From Epiperipatus broadwayi (Eukaryota; Onychophora; Udeonychophora; Euonychophora; Peripatidae), in contig JAQFVV010012398.1 of the NCBI GenBank assembly GCA_028023455.1, forward strand, positions 7,710,682-7,774,681: a DNA stretch of 64,000 nt. The letters run 5' to 3'. Below the pieces are notes generated by a model that saw nothing but the letters and a program-made list of their open reading frames with translations, had not been told where the DNA came from and made no database searches. Of the stretch, positions 1 to 10,800 are shown piece after piece. Numbering within the stretch: the first letter of the stretch is position 1; each line of letters opens with the position of its first letter. The position numbers and the translations under genes are program-made.

Positions 1-37
1 ATCTTTAATTGATTAAGAATTATCAACTATTTAAAAA

Positions 38-149
38 TTTTTTTTTTTTTTCTCATGAGTCATAGCATCATCCGGGTAGCGAACCCACTAACTCGGAACA
101 ACTGCTTGTAAAACAGCCGCCGCTGACCTCTCGACCACCAATCCTTGAC
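38..149 (-). mobile_element. tRNA-derived SINE, copy 1
   Basis: On the minus strand this reads as a tRNA-like head with a box A-like GGTCGAGAGGTC and a box B-like GGGTTCGCTACCC, followed directly by an A-tail (the T run at 38-51). The direct repeat TAAAAATTTT flanks it (32-41 and 150-159), as expected for LINE-mediated insertion. There is no tRNA-unrelated body. It belongs to the family at 19070, 29926, 30790 and 49756. It is not a functional tRNA because the arms are mismatched and an A-tail follows. Confidence 0.72.
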
Positions 150-159
150 TAAAAATTTT

Positions 160-1207
160 AAATATTGATGATCGAATTAGATGAATTACGCTTTTTGACT
201 TTTTCACATTTAATGCTGATTCTATTTTTTCATTCTGATTTTTGGTGCAGTGGTAAACTGATAGACTTTGAATCGCATCCAGATTTATAACTTCCATCAC
301 TTGAGCTTATTTATAAAATCATGAGTAATTAATCTAATGGACTATTATGCTTACATTGATTAGTTGAATTTTATAATCTTTGGTTCCTCTTCATTATCAA
401 TAGTCAATGTGGTTTGTTGATATAATGGACATTGTTAATTCAGTTTTACAAATGTCTTTTAAAAATGTTAAAATATAATATGCATCCCTTTAATCCTTTA
501 ATCAATTTAAATAGTCTAATTTCTCATCATAAGAAAACAATAAAATTATCTTTATGATCAAAAATCATTCTTTTGAATCCATGTATTTCCAAAAAAGTTC
601 AATATTTTGACACTTCCTCAGTTAATCTATCTGTTTTTAAAATTATGAAAAGCTGTTTCAACTTCATCAAATTAAATATTTCTATTTAAACTTAAATGTG
701 CTGATAGAGTAAATATTGTCATCTTCATAATAAAAGAGTTCTATCCAATGATTTTATTAGATTATCATATCATTTTTAAATTTTTATTATTTTAAAAATA
801 TCTAATGTACCCTTGATTAGCACATGATGATGTCTTCTTAACAGGTTTAACCATCAAGTTTGTAAAGCTCATTATTTAACTTATTTTTCATCAAATAACC
901 ATGATAAATCCATCACTAGAATGTAATATATTAAAAGGCTATATTTATTGAAAACATTAGGAAGATTAAATACAATCTTAATGCATTTTTGGTGCATAAC
1001 ATCTTTGTTCAAGAAGTGAATGGATTAAGGTTGTATTTAATATTTTCAATACTTTTTCCTCAGTATACAGGTATTAGCATTGTCTTTAATTTAATATTAT
1101 AATCATTGATAAAGAATCAATAAGAATTCTCTTTATTAATCAACTCAAGAACATACTCATATCCACAATAGATCTTTTAATTGAAACTCATATCTTAATA
1201 ACATGAT
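160..1207. other. AT-rich DNA, no gene recognised
   Basis: Only short chance ORFs are present. At about 945-1070 there is a loose inverted repeat (ATTAAATACAATCTTAATGC against a rightward copy near 1025-1040), probably a decayed foldback sequence. No splice-bounded exon or RNA gene is visible. Confidence 0.4.
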
Positions 1208-1321
1208 ATTAAAACAGGAAAAACTCTCTACACATATTTCCATTCAGTGCAAGCCAGAGTAATCAATGGATGACAGTTGGCTTGTGCATAAAATCCCCAT
1301 CTAGTGCCTACTCATCCAATA

Positions 1322-1363
1322 TCCCCAGACTAGTTTCTGGCTTGTGGTCTTTGTCAGTGAGGA
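1322..1363 (-). ncRNA. Hammerhead ribozyme relic (R3 left arm)
   Basis: On the minus strand the order is TCCTCA (stem I), CTGACAA (core, expected CTGATGA), a short stem II with GCC on its 3' side, an intact GAAAC, a two-base UA loop, GTC, and TGGGGA closing stem I with six pairs. The core G8, the general acid in known hammerheads, is changed to A, so this copy is probably inactive. The remainder, including the cleavage triplet GTC, matches a type I hammerhead with a minimal stem III. Confidence 0.6.
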
Positions 1364-1568
1364 GCTTTGGATCTGAGAGCACTGCAACTAGATCTTAGGA
1401 TCTAATGCAACCCTCCAGCAGCCAGCCACCTTATATCTTTACTTAACTACAAAACTATGAGATTTAAATTGAAAACACTATAATATTTTTAATCCAAGCT
1501 CATCAGGTGGCTGCTGGAGGGTTGCATTAGATCCTAAGATCTAGGCGCAGTGCTCTCAGATTCAAGAC

Positions 1569-1609
1569 TCCTCACTGATGAAGGTCACAAGCCAAAAACT
1601 AATTGAGGA
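1569..1609 (+). ncRNA. Hammerhead ribozyme relic (R3 right arm)
   Basis: TCCTCA (1569-1574) pairs perfectly with TGAGGA (1604-1609) as stem I. CTGATGA is intact at 1575-1581. Stem II is degraded and G12 of GAAA is replaced by A. The expected GTC has become AT with a base lost, so the cleavage site is gone. Together with the left arm and the 42-kb copy, it still defines a complete hammerhead consensus for the family. Confidence 0.55.
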
Positions 1610-1979
1610 TATTGGATGAGTAGGTACTAGATGGGGATTTTATGCACAAACCTTCTGGCATCCATTGATTACCATGGTTTGCACTGAGTGGCAATACACA
1701 TATTTTTCCTGTTTTAATAACAGTTAAGAGCAAGCATAAGAAATAGTGGTCATGTGATGTTTATTGCCTTAATAACATGACATGTTTAAAAATATAATTT
1801 CGCAATTATAAAGTTTAACAGCTATAGAAATTTAATAAGAATAGCATTTCTTTTAAAGTAATACATCAATTTTAATCAGTATGTTCAAATGTGTTTGTTT
1901 TAATAAAATTTTCATTAACCATGAAACTGTTAATTTAAAAAAACATCAGATAACTATTTTTTCTGCTTACATTTAACAT

Positions 1980-2240
1980 CTTTTTTTCTGTTTCTTGTCC
2001 TTTTGTGCGTGGATTTATATGTATCTATATAATACCATTTACATCATCATTAATCACTTTACAATGTAATCTAATAAAATAAAGTATATTCCTGCATATT
2101 TGCTTATAGTTTCAATTGCTCAGCAGTCATATTAATATATAATATATTATATACAATCTCCACATTATGGATTTTAAAGAATACAAATTTTTAATGAACC
2201 CAGTAACTATACATCCTTAAACATTTTTAATAGTTTTATG
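1980..2240 (-). mobile_element. Dispersed repeat, probable Penelope terminal region
   Basis: The reverse complement of this stretch matches 7600-7880 over roughly 250 bp, with the shared landmarks GTTACTGGGTTCATTAAAAA and GCAATTGAAACTATAAGC. The 7.6-kb copy lies at the 3' side of a Penelope reverse-transcriptase relic, so this is best read as a solo terminal fragment of that element. The hammerhead-like segment is largely deleted here: a CTG core is fused to the GAAAC half. Confidence 0.5.
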
Positions 2241-2244
2241 AATA

Positions 2245-2735
2245 TTAATCTTTTATTCTTATTTTTGATTAATTTCTTTTGCATGAACTGTTTTATATTT
2301 TTAATATATTGTAATGGTACATTTTACTGTACAGTGGCTTGAAACTTGATATATAAGATATATCCATATGTGTAATGATTTTTTTCAATGTGCAAATTTT
2401 GGTTCAAATAAATATGAAAGATGAATGGTTAATAAATTTTAAAAAATAATTCAATTCAAATATTTAATAATATTAACCAATGTGATGATGATGATTTATA
2501 TTGTAAAAGTACAAATACTCCCAAAAGTATTGACTTTTCAGTTTTAATAAAAAAGAAACTCAAAGACACTAAACTTTCTAAAAAATTGTTTACCCTTGGA
2601 AAACTTTTAAAGAAATGATCATCATCAATTATTACCATTCTCCCTGCAGATCCCCCAGTGTATTGCATGATTTCTTATGGATGTCGATATTAATTAGCAT
2701 ATGTGTATAAAAAGCACACATTTGAATTCAGTTAC
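2245..2735. other. AT-rich DNA, no feature recognised
   Basis: No credible coding, structural or repeat signal was found beyond short ATG/ATC-rich stretches near 2480. Confidence 0.4.
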
Positions 2736-2739
2736 AAAC

Positions 2740-3320
2740 ATAAATTAATTCAAGGGGATTTGAACACAGATGTTCAAGCTCCCTTCACTTATCCATTCCA
2801 TCATATATAACCAATACACATGACCACATACATGTGAAAAAGCTAAATGATTTCCAATATTTATATTTTGTGATGAACCAGAACTCATCAGTTGGTCCAT
2901 TAAAATGGATATATTAAGGTCCTATATATAAGAAGTCAAATTGACTTAAGGTCAACATGGGTATGACAATAATATTGGCATCAACAAGGGCTTTGAGTAT
3001 TCAATCATCTAATTGTCAATTATATGGATAGCTAAAGAGTTGAAGAGTGGAGAGGATTGAAGCATGTCCATTAAAGTTTGTAAATTTGCTATTTTAATAT
3101 AAACTGAGCACTTGTTATATGTATTGTGGGAGATGATGAATTAAACCAACTGATGAGTGCTTGTTCAGCATTTAATGCATATATTGAATATCATTTATCT
3201 TTTTCACATTATGTGGTCATGTGTATTGATTGTATAAGATAGAGTGGATAAGTGAAGGGAGGAGCTTGAAAGTCTGTGTTCGTATTCCCTTGAATTACAT
3301 CTAGTTTAAGTATGTACACT
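2740..3320. mobile_element. R2 hammerhead repeat, inverted pair
   Basis: A partial minus-sense copy (about 2740-2900) is followed by a nearly complete plus-sense copy (about 2910-3320). The outer ends mirror each other (TTCAAGGGGATTTGAACACA against CCCTTGAATTACAT). Degenerate hammerhead motifs lie at about 2868-2902 (minus) and 3146-3186 (plus): CTGATGAG is kept but GAAA is lost in both. GGTCATGTG occurs at 3215. Other R2 copies are at 19420, 34850, 40060, 44975, 55280 and 60060. It has no coding capacity. Confidence 0.7.
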
Positions 3321-3329
3321 ATACTTGTA

Positions 3330-6300
3330 TTTAAATATTAAATACAAATTAAATAGATTAATAAAAAACATTTAAGAATTTATTAATAATGAATAAATAA
3401 AACTGTTTCCTATATACTCACAATTATTAACACATACACAAAATATTAAAAATCATAGTTGTAAAAGTTATTTTAAATTTAAGGTTAAGTTCTAATACTA
3501 TTTTATAATAAGATCTTATCATGTTAAATATTGAAAGAGTCACAAATCATGGTTTTTGTAGATATTATTTTAATATTTTATTGTTGCCTTCATTAGTCCC
3601 TCCGACTGATGGTATTTCCATTTTGAACATTGGTGATGTTAAAGAGAGTAAATACAGCAGCAATGGTTATATGAAGTATAATATTAGTAGGTCTTTTATA
3701 CAGCATTGTTTATTTTCTCCTTCATGATATTATAGAAGCATTGCACAGTCTGGCTTTGCAAATCTCAGCATCAGTTTCTGAATCTGACTGCATTTTCAGG
3801 CATTTTGACTGGTGTGGTTTTTTTTGGTACCTAATTATACATTGTAAAATGCTTTCTTTTAGATAAAATCATCACATTTGCTATTATAATGAATGTTGAA
3901 AATACTAAAAATAAAACAGTGAGCAATATACAGCTATCTTAGGGTGGGAAACACTTTAACTAGTGGTTGTTTTTTTCTTTGATATGGATCACTGCAATAC
4001 TGATTCAAAAGAAGAACATACTGGAATGAAAAGCAATATGAAATAAAGGATTTCTGGAATAATAATAGTAATAATGTTTAGTTTCTTGTTTCAAACCAAT
4101 TTATATCTATTTGATATTGTTGAAACAACATAGGGAAAACCTGATTTTTGCATCATTACAACAATATATTTTTTTAAAAAAAAAACACCTTTACTCTCTT
4201 CAAAAACATATTGTGGATACAAATTCTGCATACATTATATAAATATTTTATACATAAGTAAATAACAATAACAATAAAAATAGTTTTTCTCTTCTTTCTT
4301 TCTTTACTTACATTTGATAATTGGCTGACTTTTAAATATTTCTCATCAATTTTTAAAATATTATTAAATTTCAAAAATGTAATATTATATTTAGCTTTAG
4401 CATTTACCTTTCCTATAAAAATATAGTACATTTTATTTAAAAGTCACTTTAGGAAAGGCAAACCAGAACAGATTCATATTTAGATTTTTTTAGAAACTAT
4501 ACAATACTTTCGTGTATCAATAATAGTTTTCTTTCTTCATTTACATCAATATATCATTATTATTCCACCTTATTACAAAGTAAATTTATGAAATATGACC
4601 AAATGTGTAAACTAATCCCTCTTTCAATTTTTCAGGCAGTTCATTCAAGTGTCAGGCATCTACTGCACACCCACACAAATAGCAGTTTGTATAATTATTA
4701 CTCAGTTCACATAAGATTTTATTAAACATATTTTTTTCTTCCTGTAGCATTGTAGTAAAACCAATCTGGGCTACATCAGATTTGTTATAGTTACAAATTT
4801 CCTCCCTCTGAGACAGCAGGACAGTGTAACGTTTTATTTCTCATTTGTTTTCTTACTACAAAACTTTTAACTTTTATCAATTTTTCTAAATAATTTTTTA
4901 TATTTCTGTTTTATAAATAGTGTTTTACAGAATAGGTATGTCCATAATGTGAAGACTCTGGTGTGACTTAGATGCTACAATGAATGCATAGGTGTTCAAC
5001 TCTAGAATCTATAAAATTTCTATCATAGGACATCAAGATGTAGGAGGAAGCAAAGATAATACAAGGATTATCTCAGTTTGATTTTTGTTGATTTACCCAT
5101 AACACATTGAAATAAAATATAAGCCTTGCTCCCTTTTGAGTCTTGGAGGCTGTTAAATACCATGTGGAAATTAAGCCTTGCACCCTTTGAGACTCAGAGG
5201 CTGATAAATTTAACAAATACTCAAACTGAATCTTGCTTCCTCTGTGCTTTACAGATAAGTGAGAAAACTACTTTAAAAATGTTGTGCCAGCACCTGAAAC
5301 ATACACACATCAAAACATCACATGACAACATAGTGTCTCACATAATGCTAAATTCCATGACCAAATCCCAATACATCACTTGAAACAGAATATATCTAAA
5401 GAAACCATAAATAGATTTTTTTTCATCCTAGCCATATCAAAAATTAACTATCCGGGTCATATGTTTCTTACTTATTTTCAACATCTATATCATTAATTTA
5501 ACTTTTTTTTTCAATGTCAATAACAGTCATTCTTGCTTTTTGGCAAGCTGGTAATTTCTCTTTTATAATTTTAATGGACTTCCAGTATTGCCATATATTT
5601 TATTGCTTAACTAATTATACAATTTTATTTTTCCTTAAAACATTTTCTTTTTAACAGACCCAGGATCATCAGAAAGTGAGCCAGCTTTTATTTTTCTAAT
5701 ATCAAATTTAACATCTGTCTAAATACTTCTGCAGTTGTGATGGAGTCTTCATCTGAGTGAATTTAAAATATGATCTGCCATTTTTTGGGTGACTGCTGAA
5801 TTATTCATGGTGGTTTGGAATTCCATTTCTCTTCATTTTCTGGTTCTATTCTCATCTTTTTCTATATAGTATTAATTCCTGAATGCAATGAAATCTCTGG
5901 AGATTTTTCTGGACTGTCTGGTTTTCTTTGGCTTGAAAAGTTTTATGCATGTTCTATCACCATTACAAGATCTTTTTCTTCTTTTTTTGTCGTCAACTCA
6001 CAATTTGACAGATTATTGAATTGGCTAGTGAATAATATTTTTTAAAAATATATAAATAACAATAGTAGTTCTTATGTTAAAAACAATAAAGATATAATAA
6101 GAGAAATTAAAAATAAAGTAGATTAACATAATAGTCATAACTTAATCAGGGTTGGAATAGATATATTAATGTAATATCATTGTAGAAAAAGCCATGTAAT
6201 TATTAATATTTATAAAAATAATAAAAACAAAGGAGTGGTTAAACTAATAAAAATATTGATAGAAATTATGTAAATTTGCTATAAAGAAATTACATTTGAA

Positions 6301-6330
6301 TTGAAAAAGAAAAATTGTTATTTAGAAGGA
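3330..6330. other. Intergenic or intronic DNA with minor repeats
   Basis: No gene was recognised. At 5121-5245 a short sequence beginning AAGCCTTGCTCCCTTTTGAG recurs two to three times at about 51-bp spacing, a small decayed tandem repeat. The rest is AT-rich with chance ORFs. From about 6030 the plus strand becomes strikingly A-rich and G-poor, leading into the Penelope relic. Confidence 0.4.
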
Positions 6331-6334
6331 CTTT

Positions 6335-7890
6335 TAAATGGAATGGGAGTGCTAACTAACATATATTTAAAAAACTAGAAGTATGATTGATGACTAATAA
6401 AAAGTACTATTTTTTATAAAAAAATATGTTGAGGATTATCTTTTAATTTTTAATACAAATAAAGGAATAGAATTTTTAGAAGGTATTAATAAATTAAATG
6501 TAAACATCAAATTTACAACAAAATGAGAAAAAGAAAATAAGTTGGCATATTTAAATATTACGTTACTAAAATCAGACACTAATGGTAAATGAAAGATAGA
6601 AAAATCCAAATATATAAAAAAAACTAATATTGACAATAATATAACTAACTGAAATTCAAATATAAACAAAAAATATAAAATAAGTAACATAAATTTAAGA
6701 AAGTATAGAGTTATAAATCTTTGCTTAAATAAGGAAATTTATAGTAAGCAAGTAAAATTAATTAATTAAGAAATTTTAAAATGATGATTATTTAATGAAA
6801 GTTATAGAAGATAATATAAAACTCTCAGGGAAAAGGTTTAATAGTAATAAAGAAAATAATAATAAAAAAATGGAATAAAGACAAACATATAAGTATAAAA
6901 CCTTATAACAATAACAATATTGCAAAAATATAAATAAAATTATAAAAGATTAATAAAAAATTGACAATGCAATAAAATTTAAAGTAGTAAGTAAAAAACA
7001 AAGAATATATATAATATAGAAAATTATTTAAATAGAAATATAAAATTGAATGTAAACGTATCAAGCTAATATCAAAAGCAATTATGTAGATGACACAAAG
7101 AATTCAATTATATATGATTAACCCAATACAAATATGATAAAATATCATATATTTATTTACATTAATTTAGTGATAGGATATAAATTTGAAAAAGACAGTA
7201 TATAAATGATTGATTATATTAACAATAGAAGGGATAAAAAATTAAATAAAGTATCATAATTAAAATTTTAGGCCAATTTTAAATTAGGAATTGGATGTGA
7301 AAACATTAGTTTTATAAAAATATTCTTTATTAATAAAGCAAATATAGATAAATTGAAATAATATGTATTTTTTTAAAATGCTTATAGAGGGAGTTAGTAT
7401 AAAATTATATAAAAAGAATTACAAATTTTGAAAAAGCAAAAATGTATAAATGTACTATAATTAATTAATGCATAGTAATTAAAGAGATAAAAATAAATTA
7501 AATTATTAAAAGATTAAAAAATTCATATAAATGTACAATTATATATATAAGAAAAATGTATAACAGTTTATACAAAATAAATTATCAAAAACAAGAATAA
7601 AATAATATATATATATATAATTATTAAAAATGCATAAAGATACATAGTTACTAGGTTCATTAAAAATTTGTATTCTTTAAAAATGCTTAATGTAGGAATT
7701 ATATATAATGTATTATGTAAATATGTATATATAGATAAGTAGTAAATGTATAGTCATATATATTATAGATCTGATGAAAATTGCTGGACAATTGAAACTG
7801 TAACCAAATATAAAGAAATAAATTTTAATGAAATAAATTGTATTTTATAAGATTGTATTGTAAAGTGATGAAGATAAAAATTATATTAAA
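6335..7890 (+). mobile_element. Penelope-like element relic 1
   Basis: A decayed reverse transcriptase can be read with stops and frame slips. A GMGVLTNIYL stretch corresponds to the MGSPLSPI-type motif B. KYVEDYLLIF at about 6423-6452 corresponds to the catalytic YVDD. It is followed by INKLNVNIKFTTK, NKLAYLNITLLKSD and ITN*NSNIN, the usual Penelope palm-to-thumb order (IKFT, L-F-LD, INWNS). Several stops are TGA, at least one where Trp is expected, consistent with G-to-A decay and the A-rich strand. Downstream, 7600-7880 matches the repeat at 1980-2240 and holds a hammerhead-like motif, as in known Penelope terminal repeats. A GIY-YIG domain is not clearly legible. Confidence 0.6.
7771..7804 (+). 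ncRNA. Hammerhead-like motif in Penelope terminal region
   Basis: CTGATGA (7771-7777) is followed by an AATTG...CAATT hairpin that can serve as stem II, then GAAAC at 7794-7798. That is the hammerhead core order with correct spacing. Stem III and stem I cannot be closed convincingly in this copy. Penelope elements are known to carry hammerheads in their terminal repeats, which supports the reading. Confidence 0.45.
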
Positions 7891-7894
7891 GCAT

Positions 7895-10800
7895 GAGAGA
7901 GCAATAAACACCAAATGACTCATCTATGATAAAATCAGTAACCAGAGCTATTATCTAGAATTCTTTGATTACTCAAGCTTGCAGTAGATGATTCTGAAAC
8001 AGAGTAAGTTTAATAAATTACTGTTCCTAAAATTTATTAATATATAATATGTTCAATGACTACATTTATACCTTGTTCTGTGGGTTTCATTTTGATCATC
8101 TTTTTTTCTGTCCTTCTATAGCTAGGACATAATTATCACAATTTGATCTAAAAGTATCAAACATTCGGCACTCTCACTTTTGTCACCATCTACTTTAGAT
8201 AAATATCTTAATAATTATTACTAATTATTTATTAGTTGAAAGATAATTACAATTTTCCTAGCCTAAATATAAACTTTGAAATTAGTTAAAGATTAAAATA
8301 ACAATTTTTTAATTTAACATAACTGCTTGATATCATTAATTCAACATTTACTTTTTTAAGATGTGTTTATTCAGTACCAAAATGTGTTAGGAATAAAAGT
8401 TTTCCTATATCTATAACATAATGTATAAGATGCTATTATTTTAAACCCCAATTCATTAAAATTATTCGAGGTGTTTAATTATAGCTTCAATAATTAAACT
8501 TGATTACTTGATATCCATATCTGTATAAGACATCATTTATCTTCTAAAACCAAAAACAATCTAAGAAGAAACAAATTAATGCTATAAAAAGAACTAAGCA
8601 GCATCACAATTAAAGTAATACCATGAAAATAATTCTGACACAGAAAAAAAATATTTTTCACAAAAAAAAGCATTTCTTATCATTTTTTTCTATTTAACGT
8701 TTTTTACAAATGTTCAGAAGTCTTTTAAATTAAGTAAATAAAAGATTTACTGCTTGGAAGATGATAAAAAGTGTCATAGCAAAAGCTATGATCTATAGAT
8801 TTAAACTGTGATAGTAAGTAAATAGCAATTATATTAAACAATTGCAAAGTATAATATTTGTAAATAAGTATATCATCCATCTTCTGTTTCAAGTTTAGTA
8901 AGCATGAAATGGTTTCACATTCTACTAGGTATTGTTTTTTTTATAATTATTAGCCTAGTCACTCTATCTAAATGTTCAATAACTGTTGATAAATGAGTAT
9001 GTAGCTATTTCTATAACTAGAATATAAAACAAGTATGCAGTTAAACTTAATTAAAGAGTAAAACAAGTACTGAAAAATCGTCACTTATAATCTGGTAATT
9101 AACATGCCTGACTTCTATTTTACTGATTTTTGAAAATTGTTTTACATATACATTTTTGTGTATGTGAAAAGTATTTACACAATTTCAGATTTAAATAAAC
9201 AAGTAATCGAATGGTTTTATAAAATTCAGGTTCTAAAAGTGACAAATAGGATAATATTTGGGCTATTCTATCTCTGCATTCATTTAGAATGTTAACAATG
9301 AACAGAATACCATCTAAAATAACCCAGGCTAAAAGAATCTCGATATCTGCAAATTTTGAGATAAAAATAAGAAGTAATGGTATATTTCTTGGAAGTCACA
9401 TGGTATTTGAAAAATTTAATGGCAGATTAAGCATTTATCCCAGTTCAATTTAATCCAAGGTCATGATTTTTTTAATTATGTTATTCTTCTGAAAGTCATT
9501 TCTGATGTTTTTAAAATTCACTCCACCATGTTACCATTACCTAACTGTACAGACAAAAAACTTTCAATTGCCCATAAATTTGAACACTGTTATGATAGGC
9601 AAATATCTAATCATAATGTCACAAAGTTCTTATTTTTAAAAAAAAATACATAAATTTCTAATTCCAGTAAATAAGCAGTCATCTAATTAAACCATTAGAA
9701 AAAAGCTGTCAGCAATAATATTAATGAAACTCATCATAATTCAAAAGTAATTTATAAATAGAAAATAATTCTAATATTACTAAACAACCAAAATTATGAC
9801 AAACTTCTTACAGTTAAAGTGAAGAGAATTTTGACCTATATTTGGATATTAGAAAATGAAATTTGATATACACATAATTTCAAATTTTATTAAACAACCC
9901 CATTTCAAATAAAAATTAAAACAGAAAAGGACTATCAACTGTGAAGATACTATTTTCATATAAGAAAATGAAAATTAAGTTAATATAAATAGAATTTGCA
10001 TAAAAAAACCTAATATAAAATGTTAATAAATACATTTTTTGGAACTGATAATACCATATATGGCAAAATAACATCCAGTATTTATCCAAAGTTGAATTTT
10101 GTAATTACATCCAGGAAGCTGACTTTGTGAAGTATTCGCTTTATAACTGCTGTCTCTGAGCAATTCTTATTGTAAAACCTTCATATATGTAATGCATAGA
10201 AGATTTAAATAATGATTATGGAAGAAAATCTGAAATTTAATAACATAAACAAAACTGAAATAGATTATATGCTCAAACATATGAATGAAAATGTTTTTTA
10301 ATGTATTACAAAATAATGATACTGCATTATATATAAAAATTTCTAACATTAAAGTAAAAAGAAAAATTATCAAACCAATATATATATATATATATTTCTT
10401 TTGAAGATAGAACAAGAAAAAATAGCTATGTCTTGACTATTTATCCTGCACATTCCATATATCATCCAATAAACAAATGTTTTATATATAAATGTTTTGA
10501 TACATTAGTATGTACCTGTGATCTTTTTGACAAATCATCTTTGTTTTTGGTAAAGAAAAAGTTAACATTTGTAATACCTATAAAAGTTACCAATAATTTT
10601 ATACTAGAAATTGTTTACTTTAACGAAAAATTAAAGAAATGACTATAAATAATAAACAAGGAATGGTAACACAAGTTTACAAAGACAAAATCAAAAATCT
10701 TTACTATGGAATAAAGATTGATTCATGTTTCTTTAATGCAATCAATGATAATTAATATTTTTTTATATTCCATTAACTTAATTATTTTCTATAAAAAATG

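Larger units (their letters stand above)
1208..1770. mobile_element. R3 hammerhead repeat, inverted pair
   Basis: Two copies of about 250 bp face each other across a short spacer at about 1440-1505. The left arm is minus-sense and the right arm plus-sense. They share the ends TTAAAACAGGAAAAA / TTTTTCCTGTTTTAA, and the right copy continues to GGTCATGTGATG at 1748. Each arm carries a hammerhead-like motif (1322-1363 minus, 1569-1609 plus). The arms differ by scattered substitutions, so the insertion is not recent. Low complexity at the outer edges leaves the exact limits uncertain. I interpret it as a retrozyme-like non-autonomous element, as for R1. Confidence 0.6.

Noticed and set aside
6436-6690. 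TGA codons read as Trp in the Penelope relic, suggesting an alternative genetic code or mitochondrial origin
   Set aside because: Other stops and frameshifts are also present and the other relics use the standard code. Ordinary decay explains it.
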